Numbered from the stretch's first letter, positions 52,985 through 61,750 are shown. The stretch: 64,000 nucleotides of DNA from Candidatus Ornithobacterium hominis (GCF_951229915.1 NZ_OX579588.1:434001-498000), one strand, 5' to 3'. The notes: generated by a model from the letters alone, not told the origin. Made by a program: numbers and translations.

Positions 52985-53108
52985 GCTCAGGCTTATTTTG
53001 AATTTTAAATGTTGAATTTTGAAATAAATTATGTTCGTTCAATCGGTCAAAATGGGCAAGTAAAAAAATTAAGCCTGAAAAAAATATATTCAATTATATT
53101 CTCAAAAA

Positions 53109-53127
53109 TTTCTAAAGCCTTAAAAAA
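53109..53127. repeat. Dispersed palindrome between uvrA and the leader cassette
   Basis: TTTCTAAAGCCTTAAAAAA, a variant about 15 bp upstream of cassette copy 2. It is an exception to the usual orientation relative to plus-strand genes. Confidence 0.6.
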
Positions 53128-53152
53128 AATCCTCTGCCTCAAAAAAAACAAA

Positions 53153-53184
53153 TTTGCATAATTCAAAAACGTAAAATACATTTG
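53153..53184 (+). promoter_or_regulatory. FISUMP2 promoter: TTTG, 20-bp spacer, TACATTTG
   Basis: Elements at 53153-53156 and 53177-53184, identical in sequence and spacing to those of copy 1. Confidence 0.7.
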
Positions 53185-53285
53185 CGGGCAGGTTGAGAAA
53201 AGAGAAAAATCTCAACGGAAATTTTTAACAAAAAAATAACGAAATTTTAACAAATGAAATTTGTTAGTTCCAAAATAAAGTGTAA

Positions 53286-53303
53286 ACACACACACACACA
53301 CAC
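53286..53303. repeat. (AC)9 dinucleotide tract
   Basis: Nine AC units at the position that holds thirteen in cassette copy 1. Confidence 0.97.
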
Positions 53304-53368
53304 AAGTAATGAGCTAAACAACTCATTATCAATAACTTACAATAATTTATTGCTTCCCTGCGGGAGCG

Positions 53369-53413
53369 AACCGCAAAGCCGTGCAAGAAAATCTTGTGCG
53401 GTTTTTCTATTTT
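53369..53413 (+). terminator. Terminator-like hairpin inside the FISUMP2 leader
   Basis: AACCGC with GCGGTT outside and GCAAGA with TCTTGT inside, then a T-rich run. The inner G-U pair replaces the G-C of copy 1. It ends 155 bp before the ATG. Confidence 0.65.
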
Positions 53414-53568
53414 CACCTGTGTGAGAGTAGTAATTTCTTCAAAAAGAAGAGCCTCACGGGTTGGGGCTCTTTCTAAATGAAGAAGCAAAAAAAAGTTGAA
53501 AAAAATAGCAAAAATTTAATTAAGAAAAGAATAAATCAATAAAAAATTAACCAAAAAAAATAAAATAA

Positions 53569-55293
53569 ATGAAGAAATTATTATTTTCTTTAGCCGTATT
53601 ATCAGCGGTTGCGGTCACCGCTCAGGTGGGCATTAACACAGAAAACCCAAAGGCAACATTAGAAATCAAAGCCAATACTCAAGACCCTGTAAGTGGGCTT
53701 TTAATTCCTAAAGTAAATACGACAGAGCGTAACGCTTTTGTGAAACCAGAGCAGGGATTGATGATTTACAATACTGATTTAAAGTGTCATGAATTAAACG
53801 TTGGGACGCCCATCGCACCAGCATGGGAATGTGTAGCTACAGCTAAAAACGTACAAACAGTTTCCATTGAGCCTGTTGGTTTTATCGGGAATTTTAAATA
53901 CAGAGAAGCAAACAATCCGAATACTCATAAAGTTGTTTTTAGAGTAACTAACAATACAAGTAGTCAATTAACAGGAATAGATTTAAGTTTTGTAAAAGTA
54001 GATGGAGTAGCTCAATACGTTAATTATGGGCAAAATGATAATGTATCGATACCCGCCAATAGCAGTGTTGATTTAGAATATGGAATTTCTGGTACAAACT
54101 GGAGAGATGCTGTATTTACTTTAACATATGATCAATATAGCTCTGCAAGTTTTACTTTAACTGTAGATAAGTCAATGCCAGAAGGAGAAACTTTAGAAAA
54201 AGGTAGAGGAGATGGTGGTACCGCTGATTTTGGTAAAATGGAGCAAGAGTACTTTTTAGTAAAAGATGATAAATTAGCAAGCCCTATCGATATTAGCAAG
54301 ATTATTTCTAGCAATTCACCTCTAATTGTAGAAATTCCATTCACGAACGGGAAGGGAAATTACTTAGCCTATACCTCAGAGGAAGTTACACTGACTGACA
54401 TTACAGGGGCAGAACGAAAAATAAAATTATCTTATGAAGAAGGGAATTTAGATATAGGGAAGGGCGTCATCAAGGCAAAAATTACAAGTGCAGACGGCAA
54501 TGATTTAACTTTGCCTCAAGTTGCTTTAGGTGAGAGAATATTAATTGCTCAAATTCCTGTCAAATTAAATAATACCGAGAAGGGAACCTATGATTTGTAT
54601 GCTTTTGGGGGGATTCCTGATAAAAAATTTAATGAGAATACTAAGCATAATTTTGTGTATATGCCAATAGTTTCCCCAACAGGAAGAACATGGCTAAACA
54701 ACAATTTGGGTGCGGAATATAATAGAACAGATTCTGATGTATTTAACCCAAATCAGCAAGCCAAAACGATGGATGATAAATATGCTTTTGGGAGTTTATT
54801 TCAATACCGTAGAGATTCAGATGGGCATGAACTTACATCAATACAAAATGATGAACATAAACGTAATTCAGAAGTAATTTATGATTTAGCTCAAAATTTT
54901 TCTCCAAATCATTCAAAGTTAATTTATAATCAATTGTCAAAAGAAGAGATACCTGTTGTAGACAGAAAATATAATTGGGTTGAGGAGGATTATTTAAATA
55001 ATAACAAAGCAGAATGGGGAAAACTTTGGGAAGTGGATGGAGCAAATAACCCTTGCCCTCAAGGTTATAGACCCCCAAAAACTGATGAAATACGAAAAGA
55101 ATTAGAGTATCTAAATAGATTAAATGGAAAAGCAGTATTTAATTCTAAATTAAAATTAGTTTCTTCACATATAGATTTATTAATTTGGACGCTAGAAAGA
55201 AATACTAGATTTATGGCTAATCCAAGTAATGTGTATTTGTCAGGTCTTGCTGACCAGTATAGAGTCCATGTTCGTTGCATCAAACATGAATAA
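53569..55293 (+). CDS. FISUMP-domain surface protein 2
   Basis: 574 residues. The same signal peptide as FISUMP1 is followed by VGINTENPKATLEIKANTQD and an LMIYNTDLKCHELN block, the N-terminal module of flavobacterial surface proteins. The middle (about 105-370) is beta-rich and Ig-like with no firm family. The C-terminal FISUMP domain keeps TWLNNNLGAEYNRTDSDVFN, FGSLFQYRRDSDGHE, NPCPQGYRPPKTDEIRKEL and a closing VHVRCIKHE. Unlike FISUMP1 its end is AT-rich with no NNC-codon block. Likely surface-exposed; ligand unknown. An IS256-derived element begins 3-13 bp after its stop. Confidence 0.83.
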   Translation: MKKLLFSLAVLSAVAVTAQVGINTENPKATLEIKANTQDPVSGLLIPKVNTTERNAFVKPEQGLMIYNTDLKCHELNVGTPIAPAWECVATAKNVQTVSIEPVGFIGNFKYREANNPNTHKVVFRVTNNTSSQLTGIDLSFVKVDGVAQYVNYGQNDNVSIPANSSVDLEYGISGTNWRDAVFTLTYDQYSSASFTLTVDKSMPEGETLEKGRGDGGTADFGKMEQEYFLVKDDKLASPIDISKIISSNSPLIVEIPFTNGKGNYLAYTSEEVTLTDITGAERKIKLSYEEGNLDIGKGVIKAKITSADGNDLTLPQVALGERILIAQIPVKLNNTEKGTYDLYAFGGIPDKKFNENTKHNFVYMPIVSPTGRTWLNNNLGAEYNRTDSDVFNPNQQAKTMDDKYAFGSLFQYRRDSDGHELTSIQNDEHKRNSEVIYDLAQNFSPNHSKLIYNQLSKEEIPVVDRKYNWVEEDYLNNNKAEWGKLWEVDGANNPCPQGYRPPKTDEIRKELEYLNRLNGKAVFNSKLKLVSSHIDLLIWTLERNTRFMANPSNVYLSGLADQYRVHVRCIKHE

Positions 55294-55331
55294 AAAGACA
55301 CTACCCAACACAAACTGTGTAAGTTAAAAAG

Positions 55332-55479
55332 TTAAGGGCTTGGATTTATAATCTGAGCCCTTTTGTCAAAAATAAGCATAAATTGGTTAAGAACAATATC
55401 CCAATTTTGGGCAGGTATCGTCCATTTTTAAAGGCTTGTAAAATTCCTTGTTGTTTAATAATTCATCTTTGTTGATCAT
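55332..55479 (-). pseudogene. Fused ends of an IS256-family transposase
   Basis: On the minus strand an ATG at 55479 reads MINKDELLNNKEFYKPLK, like the start of IS256-type transposases. After a frame change the sequence reads WTIPAQNWDIVLNQFMLIFD then KRAQIINPSP and a stop at 55332, the family's C-terminal WxxPxxNWxxxxxQ block. Everything between, including the DDE catalytic core, is deleted. The join contains an AAGCCTTTAAAAA stretch like the dispersed palindrome. Confidence 0.75.
55334..55364 (+). terminator. Terminator downstream of FISUMP2, inside the IS remnant
   Basis: AAGGGCT (55334-55340) pairs with AGCCCTT (55356-55362), followed by a short T-run, 40-70 bp after the FISUMP2 stop. 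Confidence 0.55.
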
Positions 55480-55619
55480 AATTATGTAGGTTTAAAAAAT
55501 AATAAAAAGTTATTGCCGAAAATTTTTTTTGAACTAGAAAAGGTTCAAAATTTTTCAGAATAACTTTTTAACTAACACAGTTTATGGGATACTACCCTTG
55601 AAATTCTAAATGAGAGCCA

Positions 55620-55790
55620 TTAAGCTGTATCTCTAGGTAAATTATGTTCTCTTTTAGCTGTTTCTTTTGGGTTAATTTTTTCGCCCTCCGTTGCTGTTTT
55701 ATTAATGGCAGACTCTTTTTTTGATTGATTTGTTTCCCTATCTTCAGGTTTTACGATTTCGTCTTTTGATTTCTCGTTGTTCTTATTCAT
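55620..55790 (-). CDS. Small hydrophilic protein, 56 residues
   Basis: ATG at 55790 to stop at 55620 encodes MNKNNEKSKDEIVKPEDRET, then NQSKKESAIN and a tail ending NLPRDTA. It is highly charged, with no Cys, Trp or hydrophobic segment, and is probably disordered. Clean codon use and a conserved-looking polar composition suggest a real small gene of the kind seen in Chryseobacterium relatives, but no family is firmly recognised. It lies between the IS remnant and mnmA. Confidence 0.55.
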   Translation of the reverse strand: MNKNNEKSKDEIVKPEDRETNQSKKESAINKTATEGEKINPKETAKREHNLPRDTA

Positions 55791-55833
55791 AACACTTAAT
55801 TTTTATTGAAATTATGAAACAAATAATGTGCCG

Positions 55834-57030
55834 TTATTCAGCAATTACACCACTTCCCAGCAATTCATCATCCATATACCAAGCGGCAAATTGACCAGCA
55901 GTAATGGAGCTTTGAGACTCTTCAAATACCAAAAAAAGCTGCTGGTGAAAGAGGTAAAGCTTGGCTTTTTGTAGTGGTTGACGATAGCGAATCCGTGCAG
56001 AAACCTCCATGTAGTCGCCATTATTTTGTAGCGCCAAATCTTCACGAATCCAGTGTATATCTTCGGCTGCCACCCGAAGCACTTTCCGCCACAGCCCTGG
56101 GTGGTTTTTCCCTTCTCCTACGTAGATGATATTTTTTTCTACATCGGTTGCCAGCACAAACACGGGCTCCACTTTTCCGCCCACGCCTAAGCCTCGGCGT
56201 TGCCCGTTGGTGAAGTAATGAGCTCCTTGGTGTTCACCTACTTTTTGCCCGTCAGTAGGCTGGTAAACAAAATTTTTAGAAAATTTTTCAAGGCTTAAAA
56301 AATTTATTTCATCCAAGCTTTGAGATTTTTGGTAAGCCTCAAAATCCGAAGAAATTTCAATAATGTCGCCTTTTTTTGGTTGCAGCTGTTGCTGTAAAAA
56401 GTCGGGTAAACTCACTTTGCCAATAAAGCAAAGCCCTTGGCTATCTTTTTTATCTGCCGTTGCCAAATCATGCGCCCGAGCCAATGCACGAACTTCGCTT
56501 TTTTGTAGCTCACCAATTGGGAATAGAGCCTTTGATAGCTGAAATTGATTGAGCTGGCATAAGAAATAACTTTGGTCTTTATTCTGGTCTTTGCCTGCTA
56601 AGAGACGATAAACTTTTTCACCATCTTTTTCCCATTCTGCTTTGCGGCAATAGTGTCCCGTAGCTACAAAATCAGCGCCGAGATTGAGTGCTGTTTCTAA
56701 GAAAACATCAAACTTTATCTCACGATTGCAGAGCACATCAGGGTTGGGCGTACGCCCTGCTTCATACTCGGCAAACATGTAGTCTACGATGCGTTCTTTG
56801 TAAATATCGCTCATATCAATTACTTGGAAGGGGATACCTAATTTCTCTGCGACCAGCAGCGCGTCGGCACTATCTTCCACCCAAGGGCAATCGTCCTCGA
56901 GTGTTACACTGGCATCGTTCCAATTGCGCATAAAAAGTCCGATCACTTCATAGCCTTGCTGCTGAAGCAACAACGCCGCTACACTACTATCTACCCCGCC
57001 TGAAAGCCCAACGACTACCTTTTTGCTCAC
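55834..57030 (-). CDS. mnmA: tRNA-specific 2-thiouridylase MnmA
   Basis: Puts sulfur on the wobble uridine of Lys, Glu and Gln tRNAs. 398 residues from GTG 57030. The PP-loop is GLSGGVDSSVAALLL, and the catalytic cysteines are in NPDVLCNREIKFDVF and DSQGLCFIGKV. The C-terminal beta barrel ends with ITAGQFAAWY. A TTG at 57048 would add six residues but falls inside the TATCTTTG promoter element at 57046-57053, so GTG 57030 is the likely start. Confidence 0.94.
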   Translation of the reverse strand: MSKKVVVGLSGGVDSSVAALLLQQQGYEVIGLFMRNWNDASVTLEDDCPWVEDSADALLVAEKLGIPFQVIDMSDIYKERIVDYMFAEYEAGRTPNPDVLCNREIKFDVFLETALNLGADFVATGHYCRKAEWEKDGEKVYRLLAGKDQNKDQSYFLCQLNQFQLSKALFPIGELQKSEVRALARAHDLATADKKDSQGLCFIGKVSLPDFLQQQLQPKKGDIIEISSDFEAYQKSQSLDEINFLSLEKFSKNFVYQPTDGQKVGEHQGAHYFTNGQRRGLGVGGKVEPVFVLATDVEKNIIYVGEGKNHPGLWRKVLRVAAEDIHWIREDLALQNNGDYMEVSARIRYRQPLQKAKLYLFHQQLFLVFEESQSSITAGQFAAWYMDDELLGSGVIAE

Positions 57031-57045
57031 GATAAAAATTTTTTG

Positions 57046-57053
57046 CAAAGATA
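57046..57053 (-). promoter_or_regulatory. mnmA promoter, -7 element TATCTTTG
   Basis: TAnnTTTG match on the minus strand, 16 bp before the GTG start and overlapping the rejected TTG start. Confidence 0.55.
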
Positions 57054-57167
57054 CGTTTATTTCAGGGAATGAATTTTTTAAAGCTTAGCGAAAACTCTTA
57101 AAATTTATTTAACTTTCCTTAAAATATAAGTTGAAATTATTTGGATTTTTAGAGGGAAATTAGGGGA

Positions 57168-57731
57168 TTAAACCTCTTTACTTCTGATTCTACTCAAGGT
57201 TTCTTGCGATATGCCGAGATAAGAAGCTACCATGCCCAGTGGTGCGCGAAGTATAATGTTGGGATTTTCGCTGAGGAGTTGTGCATATCTTTCTCTGGCA
57301 GTCGTGTGTTGTAACGAAGCCAGTCGGGTAATGAGCTGAGTCATCAAATTACCGAGCAAGTAGCGGCTAAAGTTGGCTGCAGGCAGTGAAACCTCGCACA
57401 ATTGATTTAGCTTCTCATAATTACAAAAAGTAATGGTGCTTTCCTCTAAGGTTTCGATGTTGTATTGGGTGGGTTTTTGCGTGAAGATGGTATCGATGTT
57501 CCCGAAGACTCTGCCTTCTGGGTAAAAGTTGGTCGTAATATCTTTGCCGTTTTCGTAATAGAATACCCGAGCCAAACCTTTTTCCATGAAGAAAACCTTT
57601 TGGCTGTAAGAATTTTGATGCGTTAAGATTTCTCCTTTAGAATAGGTTTTGGTTTCGGTTTCTTCTCGGAAGAAGTGCTCGATATGCTCATCAATCTTCA
57701 AATGTTGAGAAATAAGTTCTAATAAGTGCAC
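57168..57731 (-). CDS. Crp/Fnr-family transcriptional regulator
   Basis: 187 residues from GTG 57731. A cyclic-nucleotide-binding-like beta roll (YSKGEILTHQNSYSQKVFFM and EGRVFGNIDTIFTQKPTQYN) is joined by a long helix to a C-terminal helix-turn-helix (MVASYLGISQETLSRIRSKE). No Fnr-type N-terminal cysteine cluster is present. An upstream TTG at 57758 would place the start before the TACTTTTG element at 57747-57754, so the GTG is preferred. It sits downstream of the efflux operon and may control it; targets unknown. Confidence 0.9.
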   Translation of the reverse strand: MHLLELISQHLKIDEHIEHFFREETETKTYSKGEILTHQNSYSQKVFFMEKGLARVFYYENGKDITTNFYPEGRVFGNIDTIFTQKPTQYNIETLEESTITFCNYEKLNQLCEVSLPAANFSRYLLGNLMTQLITRLASLQHTTARERYAQLLSENPNIILRAPLGMVASYLGISQETLSRIRSKEV

Positions 57732-57746
57732 CCGTTTAATTTTCGG

Positions 57747-57754
57747 CAAAAGTA
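57747..57754 (-). promoter_or_regulatory. Crp/Fnr gene promoter, -7 element TACTTTTG
   Basis: TAnnTTTG match on the minus strand, 16 bp before the GTG at 57731. Confidence 0.5.
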
Positions 57755-57823
57755 GCAAAAAAGACTTTTTCTCAAAAAAAACTAGCTATTCCTCAGAAAT
57801 CTGATCTGACTTTTTCTCAAAAA

Positions 57824-57842
57824 TTTTCTAAGCCTTTAAAAA
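57824..57842. repeat. Dispersed palindrome, variant copy
   Basis: TTTTCTAAGCCTTTAAAAA, directly past the efflux permease stop and before the regulator's promoter. Confidence 0.55.
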
Positions 57843-57856
57843 TTTTAAGATTTATT

Positions 57857-59023
57857 CTAATTTTTTAGAGCTCTCACCAATCTAAAGATTTTAATTTTTA
57901 AAGCCAACCAGCCGATAAGAAAATAAATCCAACCGAGAATCAGTAGATGGATAATGTACGGGTGTGTCAACACGCTCTCACCATTTTGAATAAAAAGGAT
58001 TTTCATCGCTTCTAGATAAGGTGTGAGTGGTATAATGTCTGTAATGGCTTGTACAAAGGTGGGCATAGCACTACGAGGCCAAGTGTAGCCGCTGATGAGA
58101 AAAGCTGGCGAGGCAATTACCATTAGAATTTGAGTGATTTTGAGCGCATCGGGCAACAAAATACTTACCATGACGCCGAGATTCCCACACGCTACGATAA
58201 ATAAAACGGTGGTAATGGCAAAGTATAAAAGATTTTGTGGCATAGGAATCATAAAAAACTTCCCGATACCGTAAAAAACTAAAAGATTGACCAATGAAAA
58301 AGTCCAAATCGGTAAGTTCTTTATTACCATGACCAATGCGGTGTATTGGTATTTCCCCGTGAAATCTTGAATGAAGGAATCTCGTTTGAACTCCTCTGAA
58401 AAACTAATTGCCATTGCCAAAAGAATGACTTGTTGCAATACTACAGCCATCATGGCTGGCCACATGAAAATCAGGTAATTACTACTGGTATTGAATAAAG
58501 TAATGTAATTGGTCTTGAAAGGCTCGTAGTTCATTTTTGCTATTTCAGCATTCGTGCCTTTTCGTTGTATGCTTTTTATCTCTGCTCCAGCAGAGAATGT
58601 CCCCAAGACCAGTTGTATGGCTTTACTGGCAAAATTTGCTGTTAAAATATTGGATGTATTTACGTAGACATTAATTTCTGGGTACTTTTTTTGTAGCATA
58701 TGAGCTTCAAATCTCTCGGGTATCACAACGACAGCTGCTGCCTCAGTTTTGATGACTTCATTTTTGATGCTGGCAGGTTCTAGCTGATATTCTAGTATTT
58801 CGATGTTTTTATTGTCTTGTAGCATTTCCACTACCTGAAAGGAAAGAGGAGAGAGATCATGATTGATGACAATCACAGGTAGATTTTCTGTTTTCCCTTG
58901 CTGGTAAGTGAAGCCAATAATGAGCGCGTATGCCAGTGGAGCTAAAAGAAAAACATTTCTCAGCGTTTCATTTTTTAGGAATAATTTAAATTCTCGTTTG
59001 ATAAGGTATAAGAACTGTTTCAT
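57857..59023 (-). CDS. ABC-2 type permease of an efflux operon (YhhJ-like)
   Basis: 388 residues. One N-terminal span (LRNVFLLAPLAYALIIGFTY), an extracytoplasmic domain (about 45-175), then five spans including IFMWPAMMAVVLQQVILLAM and IVACGNLGVMVSILLPDALK. This is the ABC2_membrane_3 layout. The start overlaps the HlyD-like gene by 4 bp. No ATPase gene lies in the operon, so it either recruits one from elsewhere or is of the ATPase-lacking type often seen in Bacteroidetes. Confidence 0.87.
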   Translation of the reverse strand: MKQFLYLIKREFKLFLKNETLRNVFLLAPLAYALIIGFTYQQGKTENLPVIVINHDLSPLSFQVVEMLQDNKNIEILEYQLEPASIKNEVIKTEAAAVVVIPERFEAHMLQKKYPEINVYVNTSNILTANFASKAIQLVLGTFSAGAEIKSIQRKGTNAEIAKMNYEPFKTNYITLFNTSSNYLIFMWPAMMAVVLQQVILLAMAISFSEEFKRDSFIQDFTGKYQYTALVMVIKNLPIWTFSLVNLLVFYGIGKFFMIPMPQNLLYFAITTVLFIVACGNLGVMVSILLPDALKITQILMVIASPAFLISGYTWPRSAMPTFVQAITDIIPLTPYLEAMKILFIQNGESVLTHPYIIHLLILGWIYFLIGWLALKIKIFRLVRALKN

Positions 59024-59985
59024 TTTTCTTTTAAAATCACTTGAGCGTTAGCCAAAATATCTTGTGTTTCCTGTTGTTTTTGAGGTAAAATTTTAATTTC
59101 ATATACAGCCTCTTCCATTTGGTAGTCAGGGAAAGCAGTTGTAATATCAGCATATCTTGTCAATTGCTTGATGTTTACGATTTTACCTTTTATTTGCTGT
59201 TGATTGTATACCACTTCTAGGGCAACCTCAGTACCTTTGGGGTAAGCAGCAATTTTACTTTCAGGAATCGTAAATCTGAAATAAGTGGTTGAGGGAATGT
59301 AGCCGTTAAACAAAGGGTAACCAGCCGTAGCCAACTCACCTGGGTGCAGTGTAATGGTTTCCAACTCCATAGCGTTGGTAGCTATAACAAAGCGTTCAGA
59401 ATAAGCGATGTTAGCTTCTTGCAACGCACCTTTTGCCTGATTAGCTTGGCCTTGCGTCATTTCAATTTTTTCATAGCGAGTTCCGTTCAGCACATCATTC
59501 AGTTCAGCATTTACTGCATCTAGCTGAGCTTTAGCACCTTGGTATTTAGCGAAAATCTCATCATGAGCTTGTGGAGACATTAAGCTGTCTCTGAACATGT
59601 TATCAGCTCTATTCAGTGATTTTTTAGCATAATCATATTGCTCTTGTAGCCCTTTTTGTTTAGCCCTCAGTTGCCGAATTTGATTTTTTGTAGCTCCGTT
59701 TTTAGCCATTTGCATTTGGGCATTAGCAGCCTCTATAGCACCTTTAGCTTGAGCTATTTTGGCAGAAACTTCAGGCACGTCTAGTATAGCTAGGGTGTCG
59801 CCTTTCTGTACCAAGTCACCTTCATTCACCCAAATTTCTAAAACTCTTCCTGTCACTTTGGGTGAAAAGGAAATGCTTTCTTTTTTAGCTTTACCTTCTA
59901 TTGGTTTTTCTCTTTTTTCTGGGCTGCAAGCGGAGAAGCATAAAAAGACGCCCAAAATTCCAAAAATCACTCCTTTATTTTTCAT
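59020..59985 (-). CDS. HlyD-family periplasmic adaptor
   Basis: 321 residues. From ATG 59985 the protein starts MKNKGVIFGILGVFLCFSAC, a lipoprotein signal with Cys20. ATGs at 60003 and 60018 add 6 or 11 polar residues and overlap tolC, so they are less likely. The first half is the lipoyl/barrel (GRVLEIWVNEGDLVQKGDTL), the centre a coiled-coil hairpin (about 75-195), and the last part a beta-barrel. It bridges the permease and the TolC-like channel. Confidence 0.87.
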   Translation of the reverse strand: MKNKGVIFGILGVFLCFSACSPEKREKPIEGKAKKESISFSPKVTGRVLEIWVNEGDLVQKGDTLAILDVPEVSAKIAQAKGAIEAANAQMQMAKNGATKNQIRQLRAKQKGLQEQYDYAKKSLNRADNMFRDSLMSPQAHDEIFAKYQGAKAQLDAVNAELNDVLNGTRYEKIEMTQGQANQAKGALQEANIAYSERFVIATNAMELETITLHPGELATAGYPLFNGYIPSTTYFRFTIPESKIAAYPKGTEVALEVVYNQQQIKGKIVNIKQLTRYADITTAFPDYQMEEAVYEIKILPQKQQETQDILANAQVILKEK

Positions 59986-59995
59986 GGTGGTGTAT

Positions 59996-61399
59996 TTATT
60001 CATATAAATTTTTAACATTCAAATCTTGTACTGATTTCATTAATTCAATAGCAGCTCTTCTTTGATTGAAAATTGCGGTTTGATATTCCAATTCTGCTTT
60101 TTCTAAATCATCTTCGGCCTCCACCAAATCCACAGATTTCTTTAAACCATACCGAAATTCTTTTTCCACTTGTTTCAAAGCGTTTTCTGCAATTTCTTTA
60201 GCTTTAGCTTTCAGTTGAATTTGGGCTTTGGCTATATTGTAATTTGTCTGGTTATTTTGCAGATTTAAATTTAATTTTTTCATCGCATCAGCTTTTTTAC
60301 TTTCCAAGATTGCCTTATCGATTTCAGCTTTTTTGGTAGCAGTTTTGCCTTCTTTTCCATCAAAAATATCCCATTTAAACCCGACCCCTACTTGAAATGC
60401 AGGAAATAAATTTATATTTTCAGGCTGTAAATCTAATTTTTTAGGAATCAAAGTAGCAATGTTTTCAGAAGAAGAAATGCGATTCCCATACAATCCCCAA
60501 TGGGCCAAGGAAGCCACTGCCTGAACCTTGGGTTGCCACCACTGTTTTTCGGCTTTTATTTTGTATTCTGCCGCTTTGATGCCATGTTGCAAAGCCTGAA
60601 TTTCTGCTCTATTTTCTATAGAATTGCTCCAAGTTTGGTAATTAATGGGTTGCAAATCAGGCTGAATGGCAGTAATACGCTCCCGCTCAATCCCAGTGAG
60701 TATTTGCATTTGTGAAATCACTAATTCCTTTTTCCCTTCATACTCCACCATTTTAGAATCCAACGTAGCTTGAGCCAATTCTATTTTCTTGTGGTCATAG
60801 GCGGTGATTAGCCCATAACTCAATGCCTTATCTGCCGTTTTTTTGTTTTCTTCTAGTCGTTTTTTAGACTCGTCTAAAACTTTTTTACTCGCTTGCATTA
60901 GAGCGAATAAATCATAAACTTCTATAATTTTTGTCACGACTTCATCCTCACTTTTATTCAGCAAAGCTTGGTGAGAAAGTTCTTTTTCGCCTAAAGCTTG
61001 AGCAAGGAACTTAACTTTTCCGCCAGAATAAATCAAAACACTTGCTTCAGCTTTAGTGTTTAGCAAGAAGCCAGAAATATGAATTGCATTATTTTTCTCT
61101 GAAATTTTGGCGCCGGGGAAAACAGGAGGAATAGCTGGAACGTTAAAGCCTGGAACGGTGATATGTGCAGAGTTATAAGTGTATCCGTACTTGCCTGAAA
61201 GTTCAATTTTCGGCAAAAATAGGTCTTTCAATTTTTCCTGTTCCAGTTCAATTTCTTCTATACTCAGCTTCTGTTGTTCTATTGTAGCATCTTGTTTCAG
61301 TGCAGCATCAATTAGTTCTTGCAGTGTAGGGGCAATCTGAGCTTTCAGAAAGACTGGGAATACAAGAAACAAACAAGTAATATTTTTAAATACCTTCAT
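59996..61399 (-). CDS. TolC-family outer membrane efflux protein
   Basis: 467 residues. Signal peptide MKVFKNITCLFLVFPVFLKAQ, then two repeats of the outer-membrane efflux domain with long helical stretches: PTLQELIDAALKQDATIEQQ, and later EKEFRYGLKKSVDLVEAEDD with YQTAIFNQRRAAIELMK. It forms the outer channel of the tripartite pump. First gene of the operon, with TACATTTG at 61420-61427. Confidence 0.9.
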   Translation of the reverse strand: MKVFKNITCLFLVFPVFLKAQIAPTLQELIDAALKQDATIEQQKLSIEEIELEQEKLKDLFLPKIELSGKYGYTYNSAHITVPGFNVPAIPPVFPGAKISEKNNAIHISGFLLNTKAEASVLIYSGGKVKFLAQALGEKELSHQALLNKSEDEVVTKIIEVYDLFALMQASKKVLDESKKRLEENKKTADKALSYGLITAYDHKKIELAQATLDSKMVEYEGKKELVISQMQILTGIERERITAIQPDLQPINYQTWSNSIENRAEIQALQHGIKAAEYKIKAEKQWWQPKVQAVASLAHWGLYGNRISSSENIATLIPKKLDLQPENINLFPAFQVGVGFKWDIFDGKEGKTATKKAEIDKAILESKKADAMKKLNLNLQNNQTNYNIAKAQIQLKAKAKEIAENALKQVEKEFRYGLKKSVDLVEAEDDLEKAELEYQTAIFNQRRAAIELMKSVQDLNVKNLYE

Positions 61400-61750
61400 T
61401 CTGATTTAATTTGAGTGGCAAATGTATCTATTCTTAAACGTAAAACATTTGATAAATATCAAAAAAATATCTCGTGGTTTAAATGAAGAGCGAAAACAGG
61501 ATTTAAGACCGTCTTCTAGTATGGTGAAATTATTAGCTAATAATCTTTATGGAGTGAAATTTAAACAGGCTTTTAGATGTAATTCCTTGTAACAATCCAG
61601 AATATTTTCATCAATGGATTTAGTTTGAAAGTCATTGTTTTAAAATTTAAATATGCACAAAATAAGATAGAATTTTGCGGTGAAAGAAAAATTTATTGGT
61701 ATTTCAGTAGACTTGGAGCAGCTTGCAGGTAGTAGATGTTGATTTTGTTT
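61400..61750. other. Gap between the efflux operon and the DtxR regulator
   Basis: About 350 bp. It contains the tolC promoter; the rest is AT-rich with only short open frames and no recognised gene, RNA or repeat. Confidence 0.4.
61420..61427 (-). promoter_or_regulatory. tolC operon promoter, -7 element TACATTTG
   Basis: TAnnTTTG match on the minus strand, 21 bp before the tolC ATG. Confidence 0.55.

Larger units (their letters stand above)
53142..53642 (+). repeat. Duplicated promoter-leader-signal-peptide cassette, copy 2
   Basis: About 501 bp matching 20882-21390 nearly base for base. Promoter, hairpins, terminator-like structure, AC tract and the codons for MKKLLFSLAVLSAVAVTAQV plus GINT are all kept. 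The 8-bp length difference from copy 1 is accounted for mainly by four fewer AC units. Sequence on both outer sides is unrelated. Confidence 0.9.
55307..55587. mobile_element. Internally deleted IS256-like element (MITE-like)
   Basis: Terminal inverted repeats of about 25 bp: the left one at 55307-55334 contains AAACTGTGTAAGTTAAAA, and the right one at 55561-55587 reads AAACTGTGTTAGTTAAAA on the other strand. They enclose about 225 bp that carries both ends of a transposase gene fused together. Flanking direct repeats GACACTACCC (55297-55306) and GATACTACCC (55588-55597) differ by one base and may be a target duplication. It cannot encode an active transposase. Confidence 0.75.
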
